Source: Paracorniculantispora psalliotae
Taxonomy: Eukaryota; Ascomycota; Sordariomycetes; Hypocreales; Cordycipitaceae
Length of the DNA stretch: 64,000 nucleotides
Assembly (NCBI GenBank): GCA_002796755.1
Contig: PHFE01000022.1
Location: 602,126-666,125 of the forward strand
Direction of reading: 5' to 3'
Positions 22,808 to 33,462 of the stretch are shown one piece after another (within the stretch, counting starts at the first letter, position 1; each line of letters opens with the position of its first letter). The notes beneath the pieces were generated by a model. It made no database searches. It was not told where the DNA came from and saw only the letters and a program-made list of their open reading frames with translations. A program made the position numbers and the translations under genes.

Positions 22808-23732
22808 GCGGATTCTCGTGGGCTGGGCTATCCTGGGGCGTCCCAATCAGGAAGTCGCGTTGGGCTGTAACTTGCCGGTCCCGTCTGCCCGCTCGTTCAG
22901 CTCCAATTCCACGAGGCACCATTGCAACCACTGAGCGGCGTTTGCCCACCACAGTCACCACCACAGTCTGCACAGCTGTGTCCCGCCAGGCTCACAAATC
23001 TCCACCACCCTAAACCGCCCGCTCGTCTCTCACCATCCCCCATTCGCCTCGCCGCCGCAGCTTTTTTTTAATCCTGCCTTTCCTCGTTAGGCTCGCGAGG
23101 CACACTTTCTCTCCATCGCCGTCATCCATCTCAGTAATCGCACTGCCAATTTTATTAGGCATCGCTGATCAGCAAACGTTCGCGGTAGCTCTCATCTCGG
23201 CTTCCCGACCACCCCGTATCTACCTATCCTCCGACACGTCGCCCCCAGCAGCCGTTGCCCGACTCGCCATCCATCTTTTCCTGGCAAGCTAGCAGGGATT
23301 CGCTTCCCAAGCGCTTCTGCTGTCATTGTTTTGGCTTGCTTGCACCAACTGGTCTGTCCACTACGCCGTCTCCAGTCTCCAGTCTCCATCAGCCTTCTCC
23401 GCCCAGCGCAAGCGCACCGCTGCTCATTCTCTCTCCTGCTGCCTCACTTCCGACTTTCCCTCTCTCTGCCTCTTCATCGCCTCTTCTCTGGCCGACTGAC
23501 CCATTCTTCGATTCCCCTGTCAGACTGGGGCACTCGCTTGCATCCGGGGCTTATTCTCCAAGCCACCCACTACAGGATCCCGACTAGACAGGCTCGTGCG
23601 AATATGCGCCCAGCGGCCTCTCTCTAGTCACCCTCGCGCATCGCTTTTACTAGGCCTCCCGCAACTCTCCCGACTTTACTGTTGCCTGGCTATATACCCG
23701 ACGTGGCCCAGCCACACCCGCAACCGCCAGTC

Positions 23733-26700
23733 ATGGCGTCCGCATTTACCTTGTCGCAGAGTGATCTCCACGACTCGCTGCCCGACACTGACCACGAACC
23801 CCGCAACTCTTCGTCCTACCAGAACCCAGCCCTCAATCAGCAGTTCTCTGCTGCCGACGATATTTCCCCTGTGCTGTCGCGTGTCAACAGCGAATCACTA
23901 TCCCCCTCCATTGTTCATCTCGACACACCCGACGCCTCCCACTCTACGCCAGGCTACCAGGCCGACGACTATAGTGACCTCGACGCAGACGAAGATCCCT
24001 TCTTCGGTGTCGACTTTACAAACCCTCACGCTGGGGGCCCAAGCTTCTTAGAAGAAGCTGGCATCTGGGAGCAGTCAGGACTGCCCGAAGAGCCTGCTGT
24101 CGGACCAGTACAACCGGAAAACAGTTATGCCGTGACATATCCATTGACTCCCGACCAATCGTCCACACTAAATATAGCCTCACCTCTCGCCAACAGCGCC
24201 GCCAATCTGCCGCGCTCCGTCTCCCCGCGCGAGCTCCAGCGAAACTTCAAGGGCGCCACGCTCTCCACCGAATCCTCCCAACTCACACCAGCTCCCACAG
24301 GCAGTGGCCGCTCAAGCGAGGACGGCCTTGCGCCTGTACCAGTACCTATGCCTGTGCAGAGCCCTAGAGTCACTGTCTCAAACTGGGACCATGACAACGG
24401 CCTGGCCCCCGTGCCCGCTATGGAACGCACATTCGACGACAACAGCACAGTCCGTGGCGTCCATTCCGTCGGCGAACTGATTTCGACAAGTCGACCTGGC
24501 ACACCCGGCACCGCCAGACGGGACTCGCTTGGCCGATGGGAGCCCGATACGCGAACCGGTCACTCAGGTATCGACCCCAGAAATAGATCCTCTGCGGAAG
24601 TCACAAGTGTCAACGATTTGGCCGCGCAGAACGCTCGCGAAGAGAAAAATCACGAGGTCGGGCGCTGGCTGCAAGAAGAACTCAACGACATTACAGCGCC
24701 AACAGAAAAGTCTGCCGAGGAGATCCAGGCTCTCAACCAACCCCGTGAGGATGACGATGGCATTCCTTTAGGCAACAACACCGAAAATAGACACGTTGCC
24801 GGACAAGTCTATATAAACCCCAATGGTGGTCCATTGAACGACGAGGATTTCAAAATTATCCATTCCGCCAACCGTTGGGAATCTGGTCCCACCTCACACC
24901 CTATCATTTCCGCCGAGCAAGGGCGCTTTCAGCCCGAATCATCGCAAGCCGCGATTGAACGTTGGGAACGAATGCTCCGGGACAATGACTCTATCCTTTC
25001 TCGCTCTGCCACGTGGGGAACTCGTAGACGCAGTTTTCCCAACGAAATGGATACTGAAAGTATCATTGGTGGGAACTTCTTCTCTCGACTCGCCATCAGC
25101 AAACCGGAGCCAAAGAAACCCAAGCCGACTGGCTTCCTGGCTGAACTTCGAGGCCTAGTTCGACGAACGAGCAGTTCTTCCATACGCAAGAGGTCGCGTA
25201 GTCGCTCGAAGAGCGCCCAAGGCGACGACCTCTACCGCAAGGATAGCCAGCAGTCAGACGAGCGCAGAGACAGCTCCCCACACCTGTCCCCGACCTCGCG
25301 GACATCCAGCTGGGGGAAGCAGGCTACTCCTAGTATCAACTCAGTGTTCGCCACGATGGCAACACCACTGGCTTCGATTGGCTCGACTCACACTCGAAGT
25401 GGATCGATCAGTGGTATCACGCCGGTCGCCTCACCGAAGAGCCCCTTTTCTCTAGCCGTTGATAAAGTGTTGCGACGTCCGCGAAGCAAATCCGAGCTGC
25501 CAAAAACGTCACCGTTGACTGTGACCACTGATGACCCCAAGACATCACTGGATTCGTGGAAGAAGAACCCTCCCGTTGTTGCGTCGACGAGTAGACCTGT
25601 GTCTATCATAGGTGCGCATGAGGCTGATGATGACGATGACGACGATGAAGACGAGCTGCTCGAGGATGCTGCCATGAATAAAAACCCCAATGAAATTGAC
25701 AGCATCCCGCCCACATATGCAGGTTTCCAAGAGCATGCGTTGAAGTTAAATCCTGGGCTGGAACCGGGCGGTCTTTATCTTGTTGATCGCATAGCCCATC
25801 AGCAGGTGGTGCGATATAAGCATCTCCTCAACCTCAAAGTGATCCACCTCCGACAAGGCGCCAACTGCTCTTGTGGGCCACTGTGCGTGGCCATGGGCGG
25901 CTCGGCCAAGATTCTAGGCGACGGAAAGGGAGACAAGGGCATTGACCTGCTAGCCGCCCGCTTCGAGGGTGATGATAGCCCTGTTGAAGGTATCATCAGC
26001 GCTGAGAGCTTCCCGCCCGATATCCCGATGCCGCCGACTCAATATCTCCCTGCAGAATTCGAGTGTCAATTGTGCTATCAGAAGAAGAAATTCCAGAAGC
26101 CGTCTGATTGGACCAAGCATGTCCACGAAGATGTCGGCCCCTTTACATGTACTTGGGATAAGTGCAAAGATCCCAAGACGTTTAAGCGTAAAGCGGATTG
26201 GGTGCGACATGAGAATGAAGGCCACCGACACCTTGAATGGTGGACGTGTGACGTGGAGGACTGTCGCCATACCTGCTATCGCAAGGACAACTTTTTGCAA
26301 CACCTGGTGCGCGAGCACAAATTTGTTGAGCCCAAGGTGAAGACCAAGGCCGCCATGAAGCGGGCCGGAGGCGTTGAGCCAACTTGGCAAAAGGTGGAAG
26401 AGTGTCATATGGAGACACAGAAGCGACCACAAGACGAGCCGTGCAAGTTTTGCGGGCGCGCCTTTCCCACCTGGAAGAAGCTCACGGTGCACTTGGCTAA
26501 GCACATGGAGCAAATCTCGCTACCGGTTCTGCGACTCGTAGACATGAAGGCCAAGGAGCTTGCCGCGGATTCCATCATCAGCCCGGTACAAGATCCGCCG
26601 GTGCGACAAATGCTGCCTGTACCCAGCGACCAACCGGGAATGGGCATGGGTTTTGGCAACCAAGCGCTGCACCCAAATCACGCACAGATGGGATTCAGCC

Positions 26701-27230
26701 AGAACATGGGTGGATTTGGGTATGGCGTGACACAAGGCAATTCGCAGTTTTACCAGAGCCAGTACGGAGGCATGGGCCAGACCATGCAGACGTCGATGGC
26801 GGACATGAGCAGCGGGTTGAACGGCATGACCAACACTATGAACCTGAATGGGTTTAATACGATGACGGACATGTCGGGGATGAATGGCTACAATGCGGAT
26901 CGAAGCATGCACAGCATGGGAGCGAGCAGCGGACAGTTTGGCCAAGCAGACCAGAGCTACATGAATCTCGACGGTGGGCTCAGTGGCAACATGGGCAGCA
27001 ACGGGCTGGAGCCGTTTCCGTCTCTGGAGGGACTCGGAGTGCAGGGAATGCAGGGTGATGTGGGAGGACATGTGATGTACGAGAACGGGAATGGGATGAT
27101 GCAGCAGAGGGCGAGCGTCAACGGGAGCCCATTTAGCGGGCACGAGACGCTGTCGACGTACTCGCACTCGCCGCATATGCAGGCGACGAACCAGGAGCAG
27201 ACGTGGGACAACCAGGGCATGTTTCCTTGA
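23733..27230 (+). CDS. Large C2H2 zinc-finger protein, 1165 residues
   Basis: A single-exon gene. The start is taken at the ATG at 23733 (MASAFTLSQSDL); the frame is open for another 17 codons upstream but without an ATG. The N-terminal 620 residues are disordered and rich in Ser, Pro and acidic residues, with a basic patch SSIRKRSRSRSKS. An acidic run follows (ADDDDDDDEDELLED, about residues 627-641). Several C2H2-like fingers occupy about residues 777-925, beginning with CQLCYQKKKFQKPSDWTKH. Others include CTWDKCKDPKTFKRKADWVRH, CDVEDCRHTCYRKDNFLQH and CKFCGRAFPTWKKLTVHLAKH. The C-terminal 230 residues are very rich in Met, Gly, Asn and Gln. Large C2H2 proteins of this layout are widespread in filamentous ascomycetes, and I cannot give an orthologue name. 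It is probably a nuclear DNA-binding regulator. Confidence 0.9.
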   Translation: MASAFTLSQSDLHDSLPDTDHEPRNSSSYQNPALNQQFSAADDISPVLSRVNSESLSPSIVHLDTPDASHSTPGYQADDYSDLDADEDPFFGVDFTNPHAGGPSFLEEAGIWEQSGLPEEPAVGPVQPENSYAVTYPLTPDQSSTLNIASPLANSAANLPRSVSPRELQRNFKGATLSTESSQLTPAPTGSGRSSEDGLAPVPVPMPVQSPRVTVSNWDHDNGLAPVPAMERTFDDNSTVRGVHSVGELISTSRPGTPGTARRDSLGRWEPDTRTGHSGIDPRNRSSAEVTSVNDLAAQNAREEKNHEVGRWLQEELNDITAPTEKSAEEIQALNQPREDDDGIPLGNNTENRHVAGQVYINPNGGPLNDEDFKIIHSANRWESGPTSHPIISAEQGRFQPESSQAAIERWERMLRDNDSILSRSATWGTRRRSFPNEMDTESIIGGNFFSRLAISKPEPKKPKPTGFLAELRGLVRRTSSSSIRKRSRSRSKSAQGDDLYRKDSQQSDERRDSSPHLSPTSRTSSWGKQATPSINSVFATMATPLASIGSTHTRSGSISGITPVASPKSPFSLAVDKVLRRPRSKSELPKTSPLTVTTDDPKTSLDSWKKNPPVVASTSRPVSIIGAHEADDDDDDDEDELLEDAAMNKNPNEIDSIPPTYAGFQEHALKLNPGLEPGGLYLVDRIAHQQVVRYKHLLNLKVIHLRQGANCSCGPLCVAMGGSAKILGDGKGDKGIDLLAARFEGDDSPVEGIISAESFPPDIPMPPTQYLPAEFECQLCYQKKKFQKPSDWTKHVHEDVGPFTCTWDKCKDPKTFKRKADWVRHENEGHRHLEWWTCDVEDCRHTCYRKDNFLQHLVREHKFVEPKVKTKAAMKRAGGVEPTWQKVEECHMETQKRPQDEPCKFCGRAFPTWKKLTVHLAKHMEQISLPVLRLVDMKAKELAADSIISPVQDPPVRQMLPVPSDQPGMGMGFGNQALHPNHAQMGFSQNMGGFGYGVTQGNSQFYQSQYGGMGQTMQTSMADMSSGLNGMTNTMNLNGFNTMTDMSGMNGYNADRSMHSMGASSGQFGQADQSYMNLDGGLSGNMGSNGLEPFPSLEGLGVQGMQGDVGGHVMYENGNGMMQQRASVNGSPFSGHETLSTYSHSPHMQATNQEQTWDNQGMFP

Positions 27231-27947
27231 TGGCATTAGATTGGAGCCTTATGATGATGATTTGTTTTTAGCATTGTCGAGACGATTTGCTTTTTTGAAT
27301 ACAGTTGGATGTAATGAATATACAAGGAGTTTTGTTGGTGAAGATAGTTTATCATGGTATATAAATAAAATTGCAAGAGCTTTTACTACATGGAGCAGAG
27401 AAGCAGCGGATAGTGTGAAGACTTTATCCGTTTATTGCCGTGATGCCGAGATGCGGTGAAGTAAGGTAGAGGAGACGAGCAAGGACATGGGATGGGAGAT
27501 GGCGTCACCAGTATCCTTGGGAGCTTTTGTACATAGAAGATGGATAAGAGGAAAAATAGTGAAGGGAAAAAGGGTCAAGGAACAAGTTGATAATAACAAA
27601 GGCCCAAGCTTTTGGGCTGCGAAATTTGAAATCGTGGGCTGGGGTGGTCATTGGGTTTCGGGCGTAGCGTCCCCATAGGTAATTTGGCAGAGGGCCCCCA
27701 ATGCGACAGTGCAATGTCCAGGGCCGCCAGCCTGAGAGGAGCGCAGGGTTATTTGGGCACGTTTTTTTTTTGCTGAATTTCGCAGCGAATCAGATGGTAT
27801 TAAATTAATGACCAATTGCTGAATGTGCAAGGCCAGAGGTACATGGCCGAGGGCATTGTCGATCGTTTTGCGACGAAAACGGTGACGGTACAAGTGTTGC
27901 ATAACGTCGGATGTTTTCTGCTACACCCTTTCCCTGGCGTCTTTCCG

Positions 27948-27949
<2 letters not shown>

Positions 27950-27979
<30 letters not shown>

Positions 27980-28052
27980 NNNNNNNNNNNNNNNNNNNNN
28001 NNNNNNNNNNNNNNNNNNNNNNNNNNNNNNNNNNNNNNNNNNNNNNNNNNNN
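27950..28052. other. Poly-T run followed by assembly gap
   Basis: Thirty consecutive T bases (27950-27979) run straight into 73 N (27980-28052). Reading frames across it are meaningless. Confidence 0.98.
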
Positions 28053-30438
28053 CGCAGCCCAGCCCTATGCAGCACTGCCTCGAAGCGGGACGTGGCGTGA
28101 GAAGGGGAGAGAGGATTAAAAATAGAAATGCATGACAACGCCTCTGCTATTTTTGAATCATGTTTTTGAATTGCTTTGCTGAATCAATTTTTGTAGGCAT
28201 CGATGTAATTACTTGGTGTTGCTCGTGTTAATTTCGTTGGGCGTGGTTTTGTAGTGCAAAGAGAGGGTTGGCAGGTACCCATGTACTGGTACGGGTACAG
28301 GGGTGGACGGGCTCACCTGAAGATGGAAGTGAGCCTTTTTGACACGAGGGTTGCTGTGTTTATTGCTGCCATGACTGCTGCAAGACGATGAGGGTAAATT
28401 GAATCTATTCATGCGTATGCTTTCCTTTGTTTTCTGCATCTACATTCTTAAGGGTTTGCAGACGTACGTTTACAACGTGTTTGTTTGTAGTTTCACTTGC
28501 CCCTTTTGTCGGTGCTGCATACATGTGAAATCCGACAAGGAAAAAGAGTTCAAGGAGAAGAGCAAGCAGTTTGGGCAGTTTGGGTTTGCATAAAGTTTAT
28601 GGTTCGTCGGGGTGCATGTCACAGGTGGCGTGTGTTTCAGCGCGTGGTATGATGCTCCAGGTGGATGGTCCGAGGATGTGGTGATGTGACTGTCAAGACG
28701 AGGAGAAAAAAGAGAATGGGCGCCAGTGCATATAAATATGCACGCTGGTGAATGTCACTGTCTGTTTATGTGAAGAATGAGGCCAAGGACGTTGCACCGG
28801 GCGGCTGGTGACCAACGGCGGGAGATGAAGGTACCAGTACAAGTCAGGCTCCAGGGGTGCAGGGCCGTAGCGCCGCCGACGAGGTTACATGTCGCGTGCG
28901 TTTCTTTTCCAAGTTTTCTTTGAATTCATTCTTTCCCATAAGCTGTTCCGTTTGTTCATATACACTTGCATCATTTTGTTAGATACTTTTTTTCTTTGCC
29001 CTCTGTAGATTGTCTTGATAACTTCCATTGTTGACTTGCTGCAAGCTACGGCAATCGAAGTGGGTCTTGGACCGGCCCCGCCCGCCAGGGGCAGCTTCAA
29101 ATGTCCAAATGGGGCCAGACCCGCCTCGTATCTGCCTCCTTGCTTGCATGTATGTACTTGGGCAATTGGGCTTGTTGAAAAGCCTCGTTGTCAGAAGACG
29201 TGTGCTTTGGAAACATGGACAAAAGAACACTAGCAAGGTAGGCTTCTAGACTCTCGTCCAATCACGTCCGCCCGCACACCAAATCCCCTGCGCCGGCCTT
29301 GTCCATCTCGAAACACGGCCAGTCGCATGGATGCTGCCTTGGTTCGAGCCACCCAGCAAGCCAAGATCTGATGGGCCCTTTGTTGAGCCTCCTCCAAGCC
29401 TTCCTTGCCTTTTGCCTCTATTCCTGTCTCTCTGTGCCTGTGCCGTCGTTCCACGCCCCCTGCCACCCCGTAGTAACATTCACCACCGCATTAATCTTGC
29501 ACTGCCAGCAACCCTGACACTCATTCGGTACTTCCATGCCCACCCATATTTGCACCAAACAACAAGTCACTCTCCACCCTCCCGTTTGCACCCCCAGACC
29601 AGACCCTCTCTCTCCTTCTCTCCTTTCCCACGGCCCATTACAACATCTCCAAATCATCACCACTTTTCTTCTCTTCTTCTTCTTCTTTCTATTTTGATAA
29701 AAATCTCCCGTCATTCATTGACCAGTCACTCGTTCACATTTTGTCGCTTTTGTCTGAATAAACCTTCCCGACGCCAAACGAAATCCTCGACGCCACTGGC
29801 TGGTGGTTCGGCCGATCCCACATCTCTAGGCCCGTTTCACCTTGATTCCACCCGCGAGCCCTCTCGACCAGCCATTTGCTCGCCACGAAACAGAATCAGC
29901 CCAGCTTTTCTTTTTGCGAGGCCCACCAGCTTTCCATCTCTCTGCTGGCCTTTCAAGGTACACTACGCAACACGCTAGCTCCGTTTCCAGTCCGCCTCTG
30001 GTTACTCCTGGCGCTTAACGACAGCCCTCTCTCTTTCCCACCAACCTTCCTCGTCCACCACACACGAGGCGGTTCTCATATCCCGACCTGTACAATCGTT
30101 TTTCACCAGCTCGCTCAATGTTTTCTCGACGAGCAAAGGATCTTGGCCGACTTGTTCAATAACACATCAACATCACAGAAGACGACGGCAGCTCTCCTTC
30201 TAGGCTTGCTCGCTGCCCATCTTCTCCCACGTCCTTTGCGTTTCTTTTCTAGTCCACGGCCTCGTTTCTTCGGCTTACGACTCTTTTGTTGAACACCCCG
30301 GTGGTATTCACTCTTTTTTGTCTTTTTCTATTACTTTGTGCCTGCTATAGCCTGTCTTTATTCGCCTCGAAAGCCTGGTCGCCTTCGAACTCTCACTTCC
30401 CGACTTCATTCGCCTCGACGACTGATTCGCTACTACAA

Positions 30439-30474
30439 TTCAGCACTACATTTCAGCACTACATTTCAGCACTT
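30439..30474. repeat. 13-bp tandem repeat in FLC leader
   Basis: The unit TTCAGCACTACAT occurs twice exactly and a third time in part, 46-80 nt before the FLC start codon, so probably within the 5' UTR. Confidence 0.7.
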
Positions 30475-30519
30475 CACAAACTTTCATCTTCAAATCTCGC
30501 TCATTACTCTCCAACTACC

Positions 30520-32736
30520 ATGGCTCGCCGTTCGACGCAATGGAGCTCTTGGTCTTCTCTCGCCACCCTCCTCCTCGCCACCCGCGCCATCGCCGGTGAT
30601 ATTCTCACGACCTCTGGATTTAGCGACTGCGGCTCCGATGCTAGCATCAAGGTCGACAAGATTGACATTACGTACAACAACGCCAACAAGACCGTCATGT
30701 TTGATGTCGCCGGTACCAGCACCAAGGAGCAGAATGTCACCGCCCACATCAGCGTTAGCGCCTACGGCAACGAGATTTACCAGCGTTCCTTCAATCCCTG
30801 CGACGACTCGACCTATGTCCAGCAGCTCTGCCCTCTTCCCGTTGGAAGCTTTGCTGCCCGTGGCTCCCAGGAGATTCCCGCCCAGTTCGCCGACATGGTT
30901 CCCGGCATCGCCTTCCGCGTCCCCGATATTGCTGCCGATGCCACCCTCGAGCTCGAAAGCGCCGACACCAAGCAAAAGGTCGCCTGCATCAAGTCCTCCG
31001 TCACCAACGGCAAGACTGCCAACGTTCCCGCCGTCTCCTACGTCGCTGCCGGTGTTGCCGGCGTTGCCTTGGTTGCCAGCGGCATCTCTGCTGCTGGCGC
31101 GGCTGCTGGCAGTGGCGGTGCTGGTACCATTAGCCCCAGCTTCTCCGAGACCATTGGCTGGTTCCAGGGTATGGCCATGAACGGTATGCTGTCTGTCAGC
31201 TACCCGCCCGTCTACCAGAGCTTCACCAAGAACTTTGCCTTTTCCGTTGGCATGGTTCCCTGGGCCGGCATGCTCGAGACCATTGACAAGTTCCGTGCCA
31301 ACACTGGCGGCAACCTGACCAACGACAACGTCGAGTACATCGCCAACGCCACCGCCGGCCAGGGCGGCATGCTGCATTTCAAGCGCGCCGTCGGCGCCGT
31401 CGCTGCCATTGCCCTGCGTGATATCGAGACTTCCATCAACGGCACCGACGACACCCACCCCACCACCACCTTCCAGCAAAAGGTCCAGGGCATCGAGGCC
31501 TTTGCTCGCAAGGTATCCGTTCCCAAGTCGGATATTTTCATGACCGCCCTGCTCGTCGTCGCTATTGTCATTGCTACCATTGTTCTCGCCATTCTGCTGC
31601 TCAAGGTCATTCTCGAGGCCTGGGCCATTTGGGGCACCTTTCCCGAGTCGCTCAAGGGCTTCCGCAAGCACTACTGGGGTTCCATTGCTCGTACCATTAC
31701 CAACTTGATCCTGCTGCTCTACGGCATCTGGGTTCTGTACTGCATCTTCCAGTTCTCCCGTGCCGATTCCTCCTGGGCCGCCAAGACGCTCGCCGGTGTC
31801 ACGCTCGCCATCTTTACCGGTATCCTCGCCTTCTTCACCTGGAAGATTTACTCGACCGTCCAGAAGCTCAAGGCCGCCGAGGGCGACGCCGATGGCCTCT
31901 ACAGCAACAAGGAGCTTTGGACGAAGTACTCGCTTTTCTACGACGCCTACCGCAAGAACTACTGGTGGCTGTTTGTCCCCGCCATCATCTACATGTTTGC
32001 CAAGGGTGCCTGCATCGCTGCTGGTGACGGCCACGGCATGCAGCAGACGGTCGCCCAGCTTGTCATTGAAGGCTGTATGCTGATCCTGCTGCTCTGGAGC
32101 CGCCCCTACGAGCGCCGCTCGGGTAACGTCCTCAACATCATCATCCAGACGGTCCGCGTGCTGTCCGTCGGCTGCATCCTCCTCTTTGTCGAAGAGTTTG
32201 GTATTGCCCAGACCACCAAGACCGTCACCGGTGTCGTCTTGATTGCCGTGCAGTCCACCCTCACCGGCCTCCTCGCCATTCTCGTCGCCTGGAACGCCAT
32301 CAATGCCTGCATCTCTGCCAACCCCCACCGTGTTCGCAGAAAGGAGATGGGTAAGACCTCCCCCGTGTCACCACATAATCGTGTGCTAACCAATGTAGAA
32401 AAACGCAACCGCGAACTCGACACTCTTACGCCCCTTGATGCCCACAACTCGCTTCTCATCCGCCCTGGCAGTGAAAAGTCCTTTTACTCCGCCTCGACCG
32501 TTGAGATGGAGAAGAAGGAGGCCCACGCCGCGTTCCCCAACCCGTACTCGCACTACCGCAAGGTCAGCGACGTCGAGCAAGGCCGCGTGCCCACGGAGCC
32601 CTACCACGATGAGCCGACGCGCGACTTGACGCACAGCGAGCCTCGCGCCGGCCACACGCGTCAGCCCACCTTGCCCGACCTGGAGAATGGCAGCTACCGC
32701 GGTGTCCCCCCGACCAGCCAAGGCTACCGCTGGTGA
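30520..32736 (+). CDS. FLC/TRP-like flavin carrier family membrane protein
   Basis: A 722-residue membrane protein of the fungal FLC family (ML-like domain plus TRP-like domain). Family members act in FAD transport into the ER, cell-wall integrity and calcium homeostasis. Exons are 30520-32350 and 32399-32736. Residues 1-25 form a signal peptide ending in RAIAG. The luminal ML-like domain follows, with paired cysteines (FSDCGS, NPCDD, QLCPLP, VACIKSS). The TRP-like region has about nine hydrophobic segments between residues 175 and 605, including VVAIVIATIVLAILLLKVI, NLILLLYGIWVLYCIFQF and TLAIFTGILAFFTWKIY. The tail is cytosolic and charged. The intron is 48 nt with GTAAGA, branch GCTAAC and TGTAG; splicing gives RRKEMEKRNRELD and LTPLDAHNSLL, the known FLC tail. 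It is a multiple of three without a stop, so retention would only insert 16 residues. Confidence 0.92.
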   Translation: MARRSTQWSSWSSLATLLLATRAIAGDILTTSGFSDCGSDASIKVDKIDITYNNANKTVMFDVAGTSTKEQNVTAHISVSAYGNEIYQRSFNPCDDSTYVQQLCPLPVGSFAARGSQEIPAQFADMVPGIAFRVPDIAADATLELESADTKQKVACIKSSVTNGKTANVPAVSYVAAGVAGVALVASGISAAGAAAGSGGAGTISPSFSETIGWFQGMAMNGMLSVSYPPVYQSFTKNFAFSVGMVPWAGMLETIDKFRANTGGNLTNDNVEYIANATAGQGGMLHFKRAVGAVAAIALRDIETSINGTDDTHPTTTFQQKVQGIEAFARKVSVPKSDIFMTALLVVAIVIATIVLAILLLKVILEAWAIWGTFPESLKGFRKHYWGSIARTITNLILLLYGIWVLYCIFQFSRADSSWAAKTLAGVTLAIFTGILAFFTWKIYSTVQKLKAAEGDADGLYSNKELWTKYSLFYDAYRKNYWWLFVPAIIYMFAKGACIAAGDGHGMQQTVAQLVIEGCMLILLLWSRPYERRSGNVLNIIIQTVRVLSVGCILLFVEEFGIAQTTKTVTGVVLIAVQSTLTGLLAILVAWNAINACISANPHRVRRKEMGKTSPVSPHNRVLTNVEKRNRELDTLTPLDAHNSLLIRPGSEKSFYSASTVEMEKKEAHAAFPNPYSHYRKVSDVEQGRVPTEPYHDEPTRDLTHSEPRAGHTRQPTLPDLENGSYRGVPPTSQGYRW

Positions 32737-33462
32737 GCCGACACCGATTCTGTTGTAGTGCCTGTTTCCACCATTCACTCCTTTTTTCCACGACGTACAT
32801 ATCGCCACCCCGCGTCCACCCTGTATATACTTTTTAGCTACCGTCGCCACGATGCCGATCCGAGTAAAGACTGCTGGTGAATCCATGCCATGATGCTATT
32901 GGACGGCCATTTATTTCAGCATCTACTTGTGAGGATATTTTTACCATTGGGTATGGAGTTTTTTTTTATATATAAGAGGATAGTGGGAAGTGTACCTTTT
33001 TTGCTTTTTCTTTATATTGCAGGTCGCATTTTGATATTCACCAGTTTTTGGAAAAGAAGAAATAAGCGACATTGAGACATTCCTTTTGCCAATTTTTGGA
33101 TCCATGTACACACACACATACGCACAAACAAAATATAAAACAAAATTCTTTTTATATTGATATAAAAACCATGTAAAAGGATTTTATTAAAAAAGTGTTG
33201 ATAGAGTTTTGTAGATGATACATGTTCTTGAAACGTTTTTACCCCCGTGTGAACTGCTGTGAAGAGGGATGAACAAGACTGGAAAAGAAGGCGACGAGGG
33301 AAAAAAACAAAGACGGAAATAAAGGGAACAGGGGTTAGTGGGAGAAGAAAAAAAAACCTTTCATTAATGTCTTTATTGTGTATATCTATGTACAATTACG
33401 ACGTCCACATGTGTCTATAATCCCCCCTGCTGGATTTAATAACCACCTCTTCAATGCGGAGG
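32737..33462. other. Intergenic between convergent genes
   Basis: The AT-rich 3' flanks of FLC (+) and VPS9 (-) meet here. Nothing else is seen. Confidence 0.5.

Larger units (their letters stand above)
21854..23732. promoter_or_regulatory. Upstream region and long leader of the C2H2 gene
   Basis: The last 700 nt are strongly pyrimidine-rich on the plus strand, typical of a long fungal 5' leader. Further up are direct repeats at 22733-22762 and three CAGCTG sites at 22780-22807. Confidence 0.55.
27231..30519. other. Intergenic, 3.3 kb, with assembly gap and FLC leader
   Basis: This contains the 3' flank of the C2H2 gene, a T30 run ending in an N gap, and from about 29350 a strongly pyrimidine-rich stretch that fits a leader or promoter of the FLC gene. 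No gene is supported. Confidence 0.5.

Noticed and set aside
30286..30519. N-terminal extension of the FLC protein
   Set aside because: The frame is open but has no ATG before 30520, and the 30520 start is followed by a good signal peptide.
30490..32328. 612-codon antisense ORF opposite the FLC gene
   Set aside because: It mirrors a GC-biased coding strand and is low-complexity (Gly, Asp, Val rich) with no domain. The plus strand encodes a clear FLC protein.
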